Below are positions 8,588-20,300 of a stretch of 64,000 nt of DNA, one piece after another. The stretch spans positions 868,001-932,000 of the forward strand of contig NZ_JARGYD010000001.1 of NCBI RefSeq assembly GCF_029168315.1. Reading direction: 5' to 3'. Source of the DNA: Psychromarinibacter halotolerans. GTDB taxonomy: Bacteria > Pseudomonadota > Alphaproteobacteria > Rhodobacterales > Rhodobacteraceae. Position 1 is the stretch's first letter, and each line of letters opens with the position of its first letter. The position numbers and the translations under genes are program-made. The notes under the pieces were generated by a model that was not told the origin of the DNA, searched no databases, and saw only the letters and a list, made by a program, of their open reading frames with translations.

Positions 8588-9376
8588 CTAAGCCTTCAGA
8601 TAGTCATGTAACAGCGCCCCGATAACGGAAGGCTTTTCCATCAAGGCGAGGTGCGGCCCCTCGATCCAGCGCAGGTCGGCGCCTTCGATGGCATCCGCGA
8701 TGGTTTCCGACGCAGCCGGGTCGACCATCTGGTCGTAACGGTTGGCAAGAACAAGCGTTGGGGCCTTCACCAAGCGAAGGTCGTCGGAAATGTCCACGCG
8801 CAGATCTAATTCTGCCTGCCGTGCGACCCCGTGCCAATTGCTGCCGTCGACCATATCGCGGACGATCGCGTCGAGATCCCCCAAGCCGGACAGGAAATCG
8901 TGGCTAAACCCGGTCAGGATCATAAGCCGGGCCAGCGCATCGGGATCGGCGCGGGCCAGATGCGCCCAATGCTGGAATTGCAGTCGCGACCGAGGATCGG
9001 ACCCGGTGACAAAGCCGCCGATCAGGACAAGCTTGCGGACCCGGCCCGGATGACGCGCGGCCAGTCGTGTCGCAACCGCCGCGCCCAGCGAGAAACCAAC
9101 CAGATCGAAGGTGTCGATGTCGGCGTGGTCCGCCGCGGCGACGATCTGCGCGACAAGCCCATCCAGCGTGAGCGCCTCTGTCGCATCCTGGGTCAGCCCC
9201 GACCCCGCATAGTCCGGCCGCAGAACGCGCCTTCCCGGCAGATGCGGCACCATCCCGCCGAAATTCGCCTCTCCATCGCCGCCGGTTCCATGCACGAAGA
9301 CGACCGGCCTGCCCTCTCCGCTGTCGCGATAGCCGATTTGCGCGCCGTCATGGTGAAACCTCTTTGCGTTAGGCAT
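8588..9376 (-). CDS. Alpha/beta hydrolase
   Basis: 262 residues, compact alpha/beta-hydrolase fold. Oxyanion-hole motif HGTGGDG at about residue 29, nucleophile elbow GFSLG with Ser96, Asp in LANRYDQMVD, and the C-terminal catalytic His in GPHLALMEKP. Small cap domain, similar to soluble esterases, 3-oxoadipate enol-lactonase-like or haloperoxidase-like hydrolases; the substrate cannot be read from sequence. Start ATG at 9376 follows the stop of the DMT transporter by one base (TAGGATG), so the two are cotranscribed and coupled. Cytoplasmic, no signal peptide. Confidence 0.88.
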   Translation of the reverse strand: MPNAKRFHHDGAQIGYRDSGEGRPVVFVHGTGGDGEANFGGMVPHLPGRRVLRPDYAGSGLTQDATEALTLDGLVAQIVAAADHADIDTFDLVGFSLGAAVATRLAARHPGRVRKLVLIGGFVTGSDPRSRLQFQHWAHLARADPDALARLMILTGFSHDFLSGLGDLDAIVRDMVDGSNWHGVARQAELDLRVDISDDLRLVKAPTLVLANRYDQMVDPAASETIADAIEGADLRWIEGPHLALMEKPSVIGALLHDYLKA

Positions 9377-9377
9377 C

Positions 9378-10286
9378 CTACTTTACTCCGAAATGTTGGG
9401 TCATTGGTGTTCCGGCCCGCCGACCGGGCCGACCGACGAGGATCATCACCAGCCCGGCGGTGAGCAGTATCGCCGAGGCGACCTCGCCGCGTCCGGCCGG
9501 TTCGCCTAGCACCACGACGCCAAGGCCCAGTGTCGCCACCGGGATAAGCGCCGGCAGGCTGGCGCCCGCCACCGGCCCCAGCACTTCGGCAGAGCGATTG
9601 AACGCGTAGATCGCAACGACACTGACCAGAACGCCCTGAAACCCAGCTTGCACAAGGATGTCCGTCAGGGGCGCCGCGCCAATCTGCTTGGGCAGCGCCA
9701 CGACATAGACGGGCAGATAGACCACCGCCGATCCCACGGCGACGATGGCTGTGGCGTTCAGGGCTGGAACCGCCGCGCGACGGACGATCAGGGCATATCC
9801 GGCCCAAAGGACGCCGGTCGCGATCAGGATCAGGTGGCCCGTCGTCACGGCGCCGCCGGCATGGGTGAACAGGACGATCCCGAAGGCCGTCACGGCAAGC
9901 CCGACGCTTCGAGGGCCGCCGACGGCGTCGCCAAGGACGACCCGGCCCAGCACGACCGACACGACGGCCATCACCCCCGGGTTCAGCGCGCCCGCTGCGG
10001 CCGCGGGGGCAGTCTTCATCGCTAGGGCGATCAGCAGCACATAGGGCGCCCCGAACGCGACCACCATCGCTCCGCCCCCGGCTGTGCCCAACTTGTCGGT
10101 TCCGGCCCCATGCCGCAGGGCGACGGGTGCCAAAATCACCGCCGCCACCCCGAACCGCAGCATGGTCAGGTCATAGGCGTTCAGGCTGGTCGTCACGCCA
10201 AGCCGCAGCATCACCAGCGACCCCGACCAGATCGTAATCGCCGTGATCGCCCAACCCAGCCCCGCCAAACTTGTCCGCACCGACAT
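9378..10286 (-). CDS. DMT/EamA family transporter
   Basis: 302 residues with ten predicted membrane helices in two EamA halves (first around WAITAITIWSGSLVMLRLG, second beginning LIATGVLWAGYALIVRRA). Start MSVRTSLAG at 10286 is preferred because GGAAAGGG lies about 7 nt upstream; ATGs at 10292 and 10415 are alternatives. Drug/metabolite exporters of this family usually efflux amino acids or small metabolites. Forms a two-gene operon with the alpha/beta hydrolase and is divergent from a LysR gene, a common layout for inducible exporters. Confidence 0.9.
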   Translation of the reverse strand: MSVRTSLAGLGWAITAITIWSGSLVMLRLGVTTSLNAYDLTMLRFGVAAVILAPVALRHGAGTDKLGTAGGGAMVVAFGAPYVLLIALAMKTAPAAAAGALNPGVMAVVSVVLGRVVLGDAVGGPRSVGLAVTAFGIVLFTHAGGAVTTGHLILIATGVLWAGYALIVRRAAVPALNATAIVAVGSAVVYLPVYVVALPKQIGAAPLTDILVQAGFQGVLVSVVAIYAFNRSAEVLGPVAGASLPALIPVATLGLGVVVLGEPAGRGEVASAILLTAGLVMILVGRPGRRAGTPMTQHFGVK

Positions 10287-10363
10287 CGACATGCCCTTTC
10301 CATCCGATACGACCGCTAGATAAAAGCTGGAGCATGTGCAGAAAAACGATATGATCTGACCCA

Positions 10364-11281
10364 ATGATACAGGATATCGAAACACAGAACGGAGCAGACC
10401 GGCCAGAGGCGCCAAACCGGACCCTCAACCTTGACGGGCTGCGCAGCTTCGTGGCGATCTGTGAAACCGGATCGTTCCGGCGCGCGGCGGCGCGGGTTCA
10501 CAAATCGCCCTCTGCCGTGAGCCTACAGATCGCCAAGCTGGAAGAGGTTCTTGGCGCGCGGCTGCTGGACCGCGACGCGCGCAACCTTGCCTTGACGGCG
10601 CAAGGCGAGACGTTGCTGGGACAGGCGCGCCGCCTGCTTGGCCTGAACGACGAGACCTTCGCGCTGTTCCAGACCTCGGCACTGGCTGGCCGCCTTGCCC
10701 TGTCCGCCCCGCACGACCTTGGCGTCTCGCTTGTGCCGGGTCTGTTGCGCCGTCTGGCAGAGGCGCACCCGAACCTTCAGGTCGATGTCCGGCTTGGGAC
10801 AAGCGACAGCGTGCTTAAGGGGATCACCGATGGCGACGTCAATCTGGCCCTATTCAACGATGTCGGGCCACCGGCCATCCCGTCGCGCGCGCTGTTCTCG
10901 GAGCCGCTGGAGTGGCTGGTGCTGGACGGCGGACGCGCGGCCGAGCGCACGCCGCTTCCCATCGCGGTGGCAGAGATCGGATGCGCGTGGCGCGATGCGG
11001 CGCTGACCGCCCTGCAGACGGCGGACCGCGCCCACCGGGTCGCTTATTCCAGCGACACGTCGATGGGTCAGGTTGCGGCGGTTCGGGCCGATCTTGCCGT
11101 TGCAGCGCTGCCCCTGTCGCTGGCGGATCGCGATCTGGTCGCGGCGCCCACCGGCCTTGGCCTGCCGAAGCTGCCCCGCACCACGATCCGCATCGCCGAC
11201 GATGGCAGCGAACTGGCACGGGCTGTGGTGGCGCTGGTTGCGGCAGACCCGGGCCTAAGATCTCGCGCGGCCGCGCTGTAG
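10364..11281 (+). CDS. LysR family transcriptional regulator
   Basis: 305 residues. A roughly 20-residue N-terminal tail precedes the winged helix (LNLDGLRSFVAICETGSFRR), then the recognition region AAARVHKSPSAVSLQIAKLE and a LysR effector-binding domain with ALFNDVGPPA and SSDTSMGQVAAVRADL motifs. No good ribosome site precedes the ATG at 10364, so a slightly different start is possible. Divergent, with a 77-bp gap, from the DMT exporter and hydrolase, which it most likely regulates. Confidence 0.92.
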   Translation: MIQDIETQNGADRPEAPNRTLNLDGLRSFVAICETGSFRRAAARVHKSPSAVSLQIAKLEEVLGARLLDRDARNLALTAQGETLLGQARRLLGLNDETFALFQTSALAGRLALSAPHDLGVSLVPGLLRRLAEAHPNLQVDVRLGTSDSVLKGITDGDVNLALFNDVGPPAIPSRALFSEPLEWLVLDGGRAAERTPLPIAVAEIGCAWRDAALTALQTADRAHRVAYSSDTSMGQVAAVRADLAVAALPLSLADRDLVAAPTGLGLPKLPRTTIRIADDGSELARAVVALVAADPGLRSRAAAL

Positions 11282-11319
11282 GTCCGGCGCACCCGTCGTT
11301 CACCGCCCCGCCTTCCAAA

Positions 11320-11351
11320 CGAAAAGGCAGCGGACGTTTCCGCCCGCTGCC
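11320..11351 (-). terminator. Rho-independent terminator of the giant gene
   Basis: On the minus strand GGCAGCGG (11351-11344) pairs with CCGCTGCC (11333-11326) with a 10-nt loop, followed by TTTTCGTTT. It sits about 20 nt downstream of the giant gene stop at 11372. The + strand side lacks a T-run, so it serves the minus-strand gene. Confidence 0.75.
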
Positions 11352-11371
11352 CCTGTTTCGATGTGCCGTCG

Positions 11372-14300
11372 TCAGACGAGGTCGAAGGACGACGTGTCGG
11401 CCAGGATCTGGATCTGGTCGCTGTCCAGAGCCGTGTCGAAGATCTCGACATCGGCGATGCGGCCATCGAACGGATCGGTGAAGCCCGGCGCACCAGAGGC
11501 CGAGGCCCAGCCCAGACCGCCGATCTGCAGGTATTCCTGGTTGGCGGTCCAGTCCATCTCGAAGCTGGCGTTCGACCCGATCACCTCGCCGTCGACATAG
11601 GCAAGAATGCCTTCCGGTCCGAAGGTCACCGCCACCTCGTACTCCTGCCCCGCGACGATGTCGTCGAAGGTCATGATGTACTCGCTGGAGCCATCCTGAA
11701 CCCGCAGCTTGAGGTCGCCGTTCTCGAGGTACGAGGCAAAGTGATTGCCGCCGCCCGCGTAGCCCGATGCGTCCTTGACCACGAGGCCACCTTTGGCCCC
11801 CGGATTGTCAGCCACGAACGAGAAGGCGATGGTGCCCTCGGGGATCGAGAACGCGGTGGAGTGCGCGTACTGGTCGACGTCGCCGAACGAGCCGGAGTAG
11901 TTGACCGTCCCGAGCTGTGCAAAGATCGGGTCCGGCACCACCGGCGTTTCGCTCACGTTGACCGACACCGTCGCCGTGTCCTCTCCGCCGGTGCCGTCGG
12001 CCACGGTGTAGACGAACTCGTCGACCCCGTTGAACCCGGCGTCCGGCGTGTAGGTGATCGTGTCGTCGGCGTTCAGCACCACGGTGCCGTTCGACGCGGT
12101 CCCGACCGACGTGACGTCCAGGCTGTCGCCGTCGACGTCGAAGTCGTTGCCCAGCACATCGACCACGACCGCCTGCTCGGTGAGTGTCGCGGCATCATCG
12201 TCCACCGCGACCGGATCGTCCGCCACCGGCGTAACGTCCACGTTGACGACCGAGGTGTCAGACCCGCCGAAGCTGTCCTCGATCCGCAGCGTGAAGCTGT
12301 CGGAGCCGAAGAAATCCGCATCCGGCGTATAGAACACCTCGCCCCCGGCGCCGATGACCACGGTGCCGTTGGACGGGCCGCCGACGACCGAGTCGACGAA
12401 CATCGCATCGCCTTCGGGGTCGATGTCGTTGTTCAGCGGGAACAGGCTGGCGGTTCCGTCCTCGGACACCGTCAGCGTGTCGTCCACCGCGACCGGATCG
12501 CCGTTGACCGGGCCGTCCGTGAACAGCTGGTCGATCTGGTTCTGGGTCAGCTCGGCATCGAAGATGCGCCGATCCGTGATGGTGCCTTGGAACGGAGCGT
12601 CGAAGCCCGGCTGACCGCTGGCGCTGGCCCAGCCGCGTCCGCCCCACTGGATGTATTCGACGTTCTGCGTCCAATCCATCACCAGCGGCGTGAAGGCGAC
12701 CTCGGCCCCGTCAAGGAACACGCTGCCGCCGTCCGGCCCGAAGGTCACCGCGACGTCGTATTCCTGTCCGGCGACGATACCGGGGATCGTCAGGGTGCTT
12801 TCGCTGGACCCGTCCTGGAAGCGAACCACAAGGTTCGATCCCTCAAGGAACATCGCGAAGTGGTTGCCGCCGCCGACATAGCCGGATGCGTCCTTCACGA
12901 ACAGGCCCTGCGCCCCGTTGGTGTCCGCCGCCTCGAAGCTGAAGGCGATGGTGCCCTGTTCGATCTCGTAGATCGAGTCGTGGGGCAGTTGGATCACGCC
13001 GTTGTTCGCACCGTTGAAGGACTGGTCGCCAGTCTCTTCGTAGATCGGCGCCGGGAAGGACTGGATGTTGACCGTGACCGTCGCGGTGCTGGTGAATTCA
13101 CCGTCCGTGATGGTGTAGTCGAACGTGTCCTGCCCGGTGGCCCCGGCATCAGGCGTGTAGGTCAGCGTGCCGTTGGCGTTGACGGTCACCGTGCCTTGCG
13201 ACGGATCGGTCAGGCTGGCGATGCTAAGCGGGTCGCCATCGACGTCCGTGTCGTTGCCGAACACGTCGATGACCACCGGCTGCCCCGTGATGGTCGAGGC
13301 GCTGTCGTCGCTGGCGACCGGCGCATCGTTCTCGGGCGTCACGTCGACCGTGACGGTCGAGGTGTCGAAGCCGCCCTGCCCGTCCGTCACCGTGACCTCG
13401 AAGCTGTCGGTGCCGTTGAAGTCGGCATCGGGCGTGTAGGTGACGCGGCCGTCTTCCAAGACACGCGCAATCCCGTTCGACGGTCCCGACGCGATGCTGG
13501 ACGCGATTACCGTATCGCCGTTGGCATCGGTGTCGTTGTCGCCCGGCTGGAACGCGATGAAGCCGTCTTCGGCCACCGTGATGGTGTCATCCACCGCCAC
13601 CGGCTCTGCATTCGGCTCGGCCGTCACGATGACCTCGACCGTCGCTTCCGAGGTTTCGCCGGACGGATCCTGCACGATGTAGCTGAAGCTGTCGGTTCCG
13701 ATGAAGCCCGCGTTCGGGGTGTAGGTCACCTTGCCATCCAGGATCACGGTGGTGCCGCTGCTGCCGTCCGTCGCCGACACAAGCGTCAGCGTGTCGCCGT
13801 CCGGATCGGTATCGTTGGCAAGGACGTCGATCTCGACCGGCGTACCGACGATCGCGTTCGTCGTATCGTCCGTCGCGGTCGGCCCGTCATTGATCGGGTT
13901 CACCGTGACATTGACCGTCGAGGTATCGGTCCCGCCCAGCCCGTCGGTGACCGTCACCGTGAAGCTGTCGGTGCCCGAGAAGTCGGCATCCGGCGTGTAG
14001 GTGACCGACCCGTCCGCCTCGAGCACGGCGCTGCCGTTGCTCGGCTGGCCTAGGATACCGGACACCGTCAGGGTGTCGCCGTCGGCGTCGGTGTCATTCG
14101 CGACAAGGTCGATGGTGATCGGCGTATCCTCGTCGGTGACGACGGCGTCGTCATTCGCCACCGGATCGGTGTTCGACGCCGAGGACGACCCGGCAAGCGA
14201 AGCGATCTTGGCCGCGTCCAGAACGCCGGCGTAGATCTGCTTGTCCGCGATGATGCCTTCGAACGGCGCGTCGAAGCCCGGCTGTCCGCTTTGGCTGCCC

Positions 14301-17300
14301 CAGCCACGGCCGCCCCACTGGATGTATTCGACGTTCTGCGTCCAATCCATCACCAGCGGGCTGTCGCCCACAAGGTTGCCGTCGACCCACAGTTCCACGC
14401 CATCGGGACCGAAGGTGGCCGCGACCTCGTATTCCTGCCCCGCGACGATGCCCGGGAATTCCATGATCGCCGAGGTCGACCCGTCCTGGAAGCGCGCGAC
14501 CAGCGTGCCGCCGTCAAGGTAAAGGGCAAAGTGGTTGCCGCCGCCCACGAAGTAGCTGGCGTCCTTCACGAACAGGCCCTGCGGGCCGTTGGTGTCCGCC
14601 GCGATGAACGAGAAGGCGATGGTGCCCGCCGGGATCTCGTAGATGTCGCTGTGCGGGATCTCTTCCACGTCGCCATTGGTGCCGTTGAACTCGGTCACGC
14701 CGGGAACGTCGTAGACCAGTTCGGTATCCTGACGAACCATCAGCGGCGGCGAGGCAAGGCTGATGTTGCCCGTGCCATCGACCGACACGGCGATGATCGA
14801 GTTGACCCCGCCGTCCGGCGTGCCGTTGCCGCTGAGCGTCTTCAGCAGCGACAGCGGCACCTGCGCCTGCCCCGAGGCGTCAAGCTGAACGGTGGTCAGG
14901 ACCTTGCCGCTCATCGCCTCGTTGGAATGGTACGGCAGTTCGGCCTGGGTCACACCGAACGGCGCGTCGCCGCTGGCGATATACAACCGCGTGTCGGCTT
15001 GCAGCAGTTCGACCGTGCCGTTGGGCTCGCCCGTCACCAGAACGGTGAAGTCGGACGAGGTCAGCTCGATCTGGTCGCCATACAGCGACGGGACGGTGTC
15101 GCCCGACGCATCGACGATGGTCAGCGTCGGCGTCGTAACCGGGTCGTCCGTGGTGATCCGCGCCGCCGATCCGCCCAGCGAGCCGGGTCCGCCGGTCACG
15201 ACGCTTTCGTCGAACAGGCTGGCCAGCGACACTTCGGTGCTGACCCCGTCGGTGAAGGTGACGGTCACGGTCGAACCGATCAGTTCGTACCCCGAGACAG
15301 AGCCCGCGTTGCCGGCCCCCTCGACGCCTTGGATGTTGTTCGGGTCGATGTCCGTCGTGAAGGTGAACTGTTCGCCCGGGTTGAAGTCGGTGAAGTCGAT
15401 GGTCAGCGTGTCATACCCGCCGTTGCGCGGATCCGAGAACGGATCGGACGACGGATCGGACGGCACCACCAGCCCCGTGACCGCAGCCCCCGAGTTCGGC
15501 GTGAACGGAGACGCGGTGGCGTCGCCGCCCGACCCGGTCGGGTCGAACACGATCTCGGGCAGGATCGCGCCCTGCAGGTTGAAGGTCACCGACGCGATCT
15601 GCACGCCCGGCGCGCTTTCGTTGGTCAGGATGAAGCTGCTGCCCGCGAAGGTCGACGAGTCCAGCCCGGTGCCCGGGGTGATCTCGACCAGAAGCGATCC
15701 GCCCTCGACCTGATCCAGCGGCTCGACGTCCACGGTGAAGCTGCCAAGCTGTTGTTCGGGCATCGCGTTGCCCAGCAGGTCCGCGACCTCGCCGTCGTTC
15801 AGGGTGATGGTGTAGGTGCCATTGTCCTCGGGCACCCAGAACCCGCCCGGCGGCGTGATTTCGTAGGTCGCGGTGCGCGGCGCGCCATCGGCGCTGACGT
15901 CCACCCCGACCAGCGTGGCTGCGGCGACAAAGCTGCCTCCGGCGCCCGTCACCGTGACGTCGAGGCTGTCCAGCGTCGACACGTCGATGCCGGTTTCGTC
16001 GTCGAAGGTGACCTCGAACTGATAAGTGCTTTCCGGCGTCGTGACGTCCGGCGCGACCAGTTCAGCCACCGGAGCGGCCGTGTCCGGCTCGCCCGCGACG
16101 ACCAGTTCGATCGCCTTGACCGCCGGGTTCTCGACGTCGTGCAGGAAGGACACGTCGACCGTGCCATCGCTGACGAGCGTGTAGGTCACGACCGAGCCGA
16201 CGTTGAAGCCGCCGCCAAGGCCATAGGGGTCGATGTTGGCCAGTTCCGCCGGGACCGAGCCATCGACGCTGACGTCGAACACGCGGTCGCCGGTCGGATC
16301 CCCGCTGCCGTCTGCGTCGAAAAGCCCGGTGTAAAGCTCGGCCACGTAGATGCGCAGCTCGACCTCGGTGCCTTCGGGAACGTCGAAGGAATACGACATT
16401 TCACCGTTCAGATCGCCGGTGGTGTCGTACCGCTCGATCCCCATCACCGCATCGGTGATCCCGTACTCCGCGAGACCCGAGATATCGACGGACGCACCGG
16501 TCGTGTAGATGTTGTTCGAGCCTTGGTTCACCAGATACGGCGAGTTCTGCGCGTCGGTGTCCGCGGTCCAGTCCGGCCCGCCGTCCGACGCAACCTGGTT
16601 CACGCCGCCGGCGTTGACGCGGTACAGCACGTCGCCCGGCTGCGGCGGAACATCCTCGTTCACGGTCAGCGGCACAACCTGCGTGGTCGTGGACGTGCCG
16701 TCGCTTGCGGTCACTTCGATCGAATAGGTGCCGTCATCCGGCTCTCCCGTCGTCCACGCGAAGCTGCCGGTGCCGTCACCGTTGTCGGTGAAGCTGTAGC
16801 TGGCCGGATCGACGGGCGTTCCGTCGGAGTCGTCGGTCACTTCGACCGACAGCGTGATCGTGTCGCCCTCGGCATCCGTCGCGACGATGGCGAATGTCGC
16901 GTCCTCGCCTTCGGTGATCACGATCGCGGGGATCGCGTCGATGGCCGGGGCCGCGTTCTCGCTGTAGGTCAGGTAGACCGGAGCGGACACAGGACCCAGC
17001 GGCAGGTCGTCGTTGGCCGGGTCGATGACCGCCGCGACGAAGCCGAGCGGAAGCTGCGCTTCGTTGAACGGAAGGTCGTAGCCCGGCACCTGCGTGAAGT
17101 CGAACATCGTGGTGATGTCCTGCACCGTGCCGTCCAGCAGGATGTCGACGGTCTGGAACTCGGCCGCGTTGTTGGCCGGGAAGTCCGACGCCTCTAGCGC
17201 GGCAAGCTGGGCGTCCAGCTGGTCGCCGTAGGTGCCGGTGAAGTTGTTCTCGACCGGCTGGATGATGCCCTTGGTCAGGACGATCCGCGCGGTCTGACCC

Positions 17301-20300
17301 GCTTCGCCCTGAATGGTGACCGTGGGACCGCCGTCGGCGTAGGTGCCAACATCGCCCGCATCAAGGCCGTTGACCTGCAGCGTAACGCCAAGGTCCGGGC
17401 TGTCCTGCGAGGCAAGGCCAAGGCTGCCGCCCTGATTGTTCGCCCCCATCAGCTGACCTGTGGCGGTGGTGCCATCCTCGAAAGTGATGGTGAAGGTCGA
17501 TCCGATCAGTTCGGCGCCCGAGACGCCGCCGATGTCCCAGGAGGGATCGGCGCCGCTGTCGAGCGTGCCCTTTTCGGCCCCGGCAATCGAATTCGGGTCC
17601 ATGTCGACCGAGAAACCGACCGTGTCGCCCGGTTCGAACCCGCCATTGGTGGCAGTGTCGAAGGTCAGGCGCAGACCCTCGAAGCCGTCGATGCCGCCGG
17701 CGCCGATGTAGGCCGCCGAGGTCGGCGCATTGACGCCCGTGCCGCTGTCGCTGTTGATCTCAAGCTGCTTGGCGATGGTGTCGCCGGCCAGCCCGAAGGG
17801 GTCGAACACGCTGTCGGGATACAGGGCATCGGTCACGTCGATGTCCAGCTGCACGATCTTCTTGGTGCCGGTGTTGGTCAGCACGAACGAGTCACCGCCG
17901 AAGTTCGAAATCTGGACGTCGTTGCTGTCCACCGTGACGGCCAGCGTCGCCGCACCTCCGGTGGGTTGCGGCGCCTCGCGGACGACGATGGCCGACAGCT
18001 TGGCGTTGTCGGCGCTGGCCTCCAGCGTGATGTCCAGTTTGTCCAGTTCGTCGAACTGGTCCGGCGAGAACGTGTCCGGCAGCTGGATCACCACCGGCTG
18101 ATTGATGTCGCCCCCCGTCTCGGCAAGGATGTCGAGGTTGGCGACGACCAGTTGGCCCTCGACGTAGACGTCGAACACCCGGCCGCCGATGGCGGTGCCG
18201 TCCTGATAGATCTCGGCGAAGTACAACTCGATGGTGTAGCTGCCGGGATCGACCGGGATCGAGAAGGACAAGGGTTCTGTCCCCGGCGCGCCGCCGAAGC
18301 GTTCGGTCTCGTACACGGTGCCGTCGAAGACCGGCTGGTCCGGGGTTCCGCCCAAACCATCCTCGAACACGGTGCCGTTGTCGGCATAGCTGTCCGCTTC
18401 GAAGTCGATGCCGTCCTGCGTCAGGGCCGGACCACCGACGTTCACCGCCGCCACGATGGGCGCAATGTCGTCCTCGGTCACGGTGGCGGACGCGGTGGTG
18501 CCGTCGATGACCGCCGGGCCGCTGACCACCGAGGTCAGCGTGACGGTGACCGCGTCGTCGCCGTTGTCCAGCGCGTCGTTCGGCACCTGCACGGTGATCT
18601 CGCCGTCACCGATGGCAAGCGACTGGGTCAGGCCGGAGGTGACCGTGCCGTTGATGTCGACCGAATACTCGACCTCGACATAGGACGACGGCGGGGTGTC
18701 AAAAGTCACCGGGAAGACCAGCGTGGTAAAGCCGGTGTCGCCGGTTTCCTCGACCGTGGCCGAAACCGGGTCGCCGACGCTGACAAGCGAGAACGGCGAG
18801 CCGCCGACGGCGACGATCTCGATCCCCTTGATCGCCGGGTTCTCGATCCCGTGCAGGAATTCAAGGTTGATGGTGCCGTCGCTGACCACGGTATGGGTCA
18901 CCACGGCGGCCTTGTTGAACGCACCGGCCAGCGCGTACTGGTCGATGTCCTGGAAGGCGGACGGAACGGTGCCGTCGACGCTGACGCTGAACACGCGGTC
19001 GCCGGTCGGGTCGCCGCTGGCGTCCGTGTCGGCCAGTTCGGCGAAGTTCTCAGCCAGCAGCAGACGGATCTCGACCTCTGTGCCCGCGGGCACGTCGAAG
19101 GAATACGCCATCTCGCCCGACGGATCGTCCACGGCATCCCACCGTTCGATCCCGTAGACCGCTTCCGGCGCGCCATAGCCTGCGACGTCGGTCAGGTCGA
19201 TCGGCCCGGTGGCGACCCCGTCGGACGGGTAATCGTTGTTGGAACCGGGGTTGGTCAGGAAGCTGGAGTTCTCAGAGTCGGTATCGCCGGTCCAGTCCGG
19301 GCCGCCGTCGGTGGCCGCCACGGTCGGGCCGCCCGCGTTGACGCGGTACAGGATGACGCCGTCGACCGGGCCATCGTCGTTCAGGATGGTGACCGGCGTC
19401 ACCGGCGTGGCGATGTAGGACCCTGCCCCGCTGACCGAAACCAGCGCGACTTCGATGTTCTCGCTGAACTCGGCATCTGTGTCGCCGATAATGTCGATGG
19501 CGAAGGTGAAATCAGCCGAGTTGCCGGCGATCTCGCCCGACAGGCTGTAGGTGCCGGTCGATTCATTGAACACCGCGCCCGGGACAGTGAAGTCCACCTC
19601 GGGCGTCGCGCCGTTGGTGGCGCCGCGGATTTCGAGGTCGAAGAACACCGTTTCGCCGGACGGCACGACCTCGGACGATTGCACGGTCACCGAAACGCCG
19701 GTGGTGCCGCTGTCGCCCTCGGCCACCGCCGTGGGCACGACCGAGATGCCGGGCCCGCCGGGCGTGGTGTCCAGCGCCACGATCTCGACCGCGTTGATCA
19801 GCGGGTTTTCGGTCACGTGGGAGAAGTCGATGTCGATGGTGCCATCGCTGACATAGCCGATCCACTCGAACATGCCGCCGACCTTGTGGCCGAACTCTGC
19901 CACCAGATCGATGTCATCGAGGAACAGCGCCTCTTCGACCGACACGTCGAACACCCGCTGGCCGATCGCGCTGGTGCCGTCAAAGCCGTTGGCCATGAAC
20001 AGGCGAACCGCATAGTAGCCGTCCGGCAGCGCGCCATCGCCGAATTCCAGCCCGAAGGGCACGCTTGGGTCGGTGCCGTAATATTCGTTGGTATAAAGGT
20101 CGAGCGGGGTCGAGTCCGACGGCGCCGACGGATCAAGCCCGTTCTGCGAACCGTTCTGCGTGCTGGGCGCCGAGGCGCCGGTGACGACCGCACCGGACTG
20201 GACCCAATCCGGGCCATCGTCGATCGCGCCGACATCGGTATCGCCCGCGTTCCAGCGGTACAGGATCTCGCCCTCGGCATAGGTCAGCGGCGTGCCGGTG

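Noticed and set aside
11900..14200. Repeated blocks that might suggest a CRISPR array
   Set aside because: They are coding cadherin-like and LamG modules of about 90-180 residues with no short identical repeats and unique spacers.
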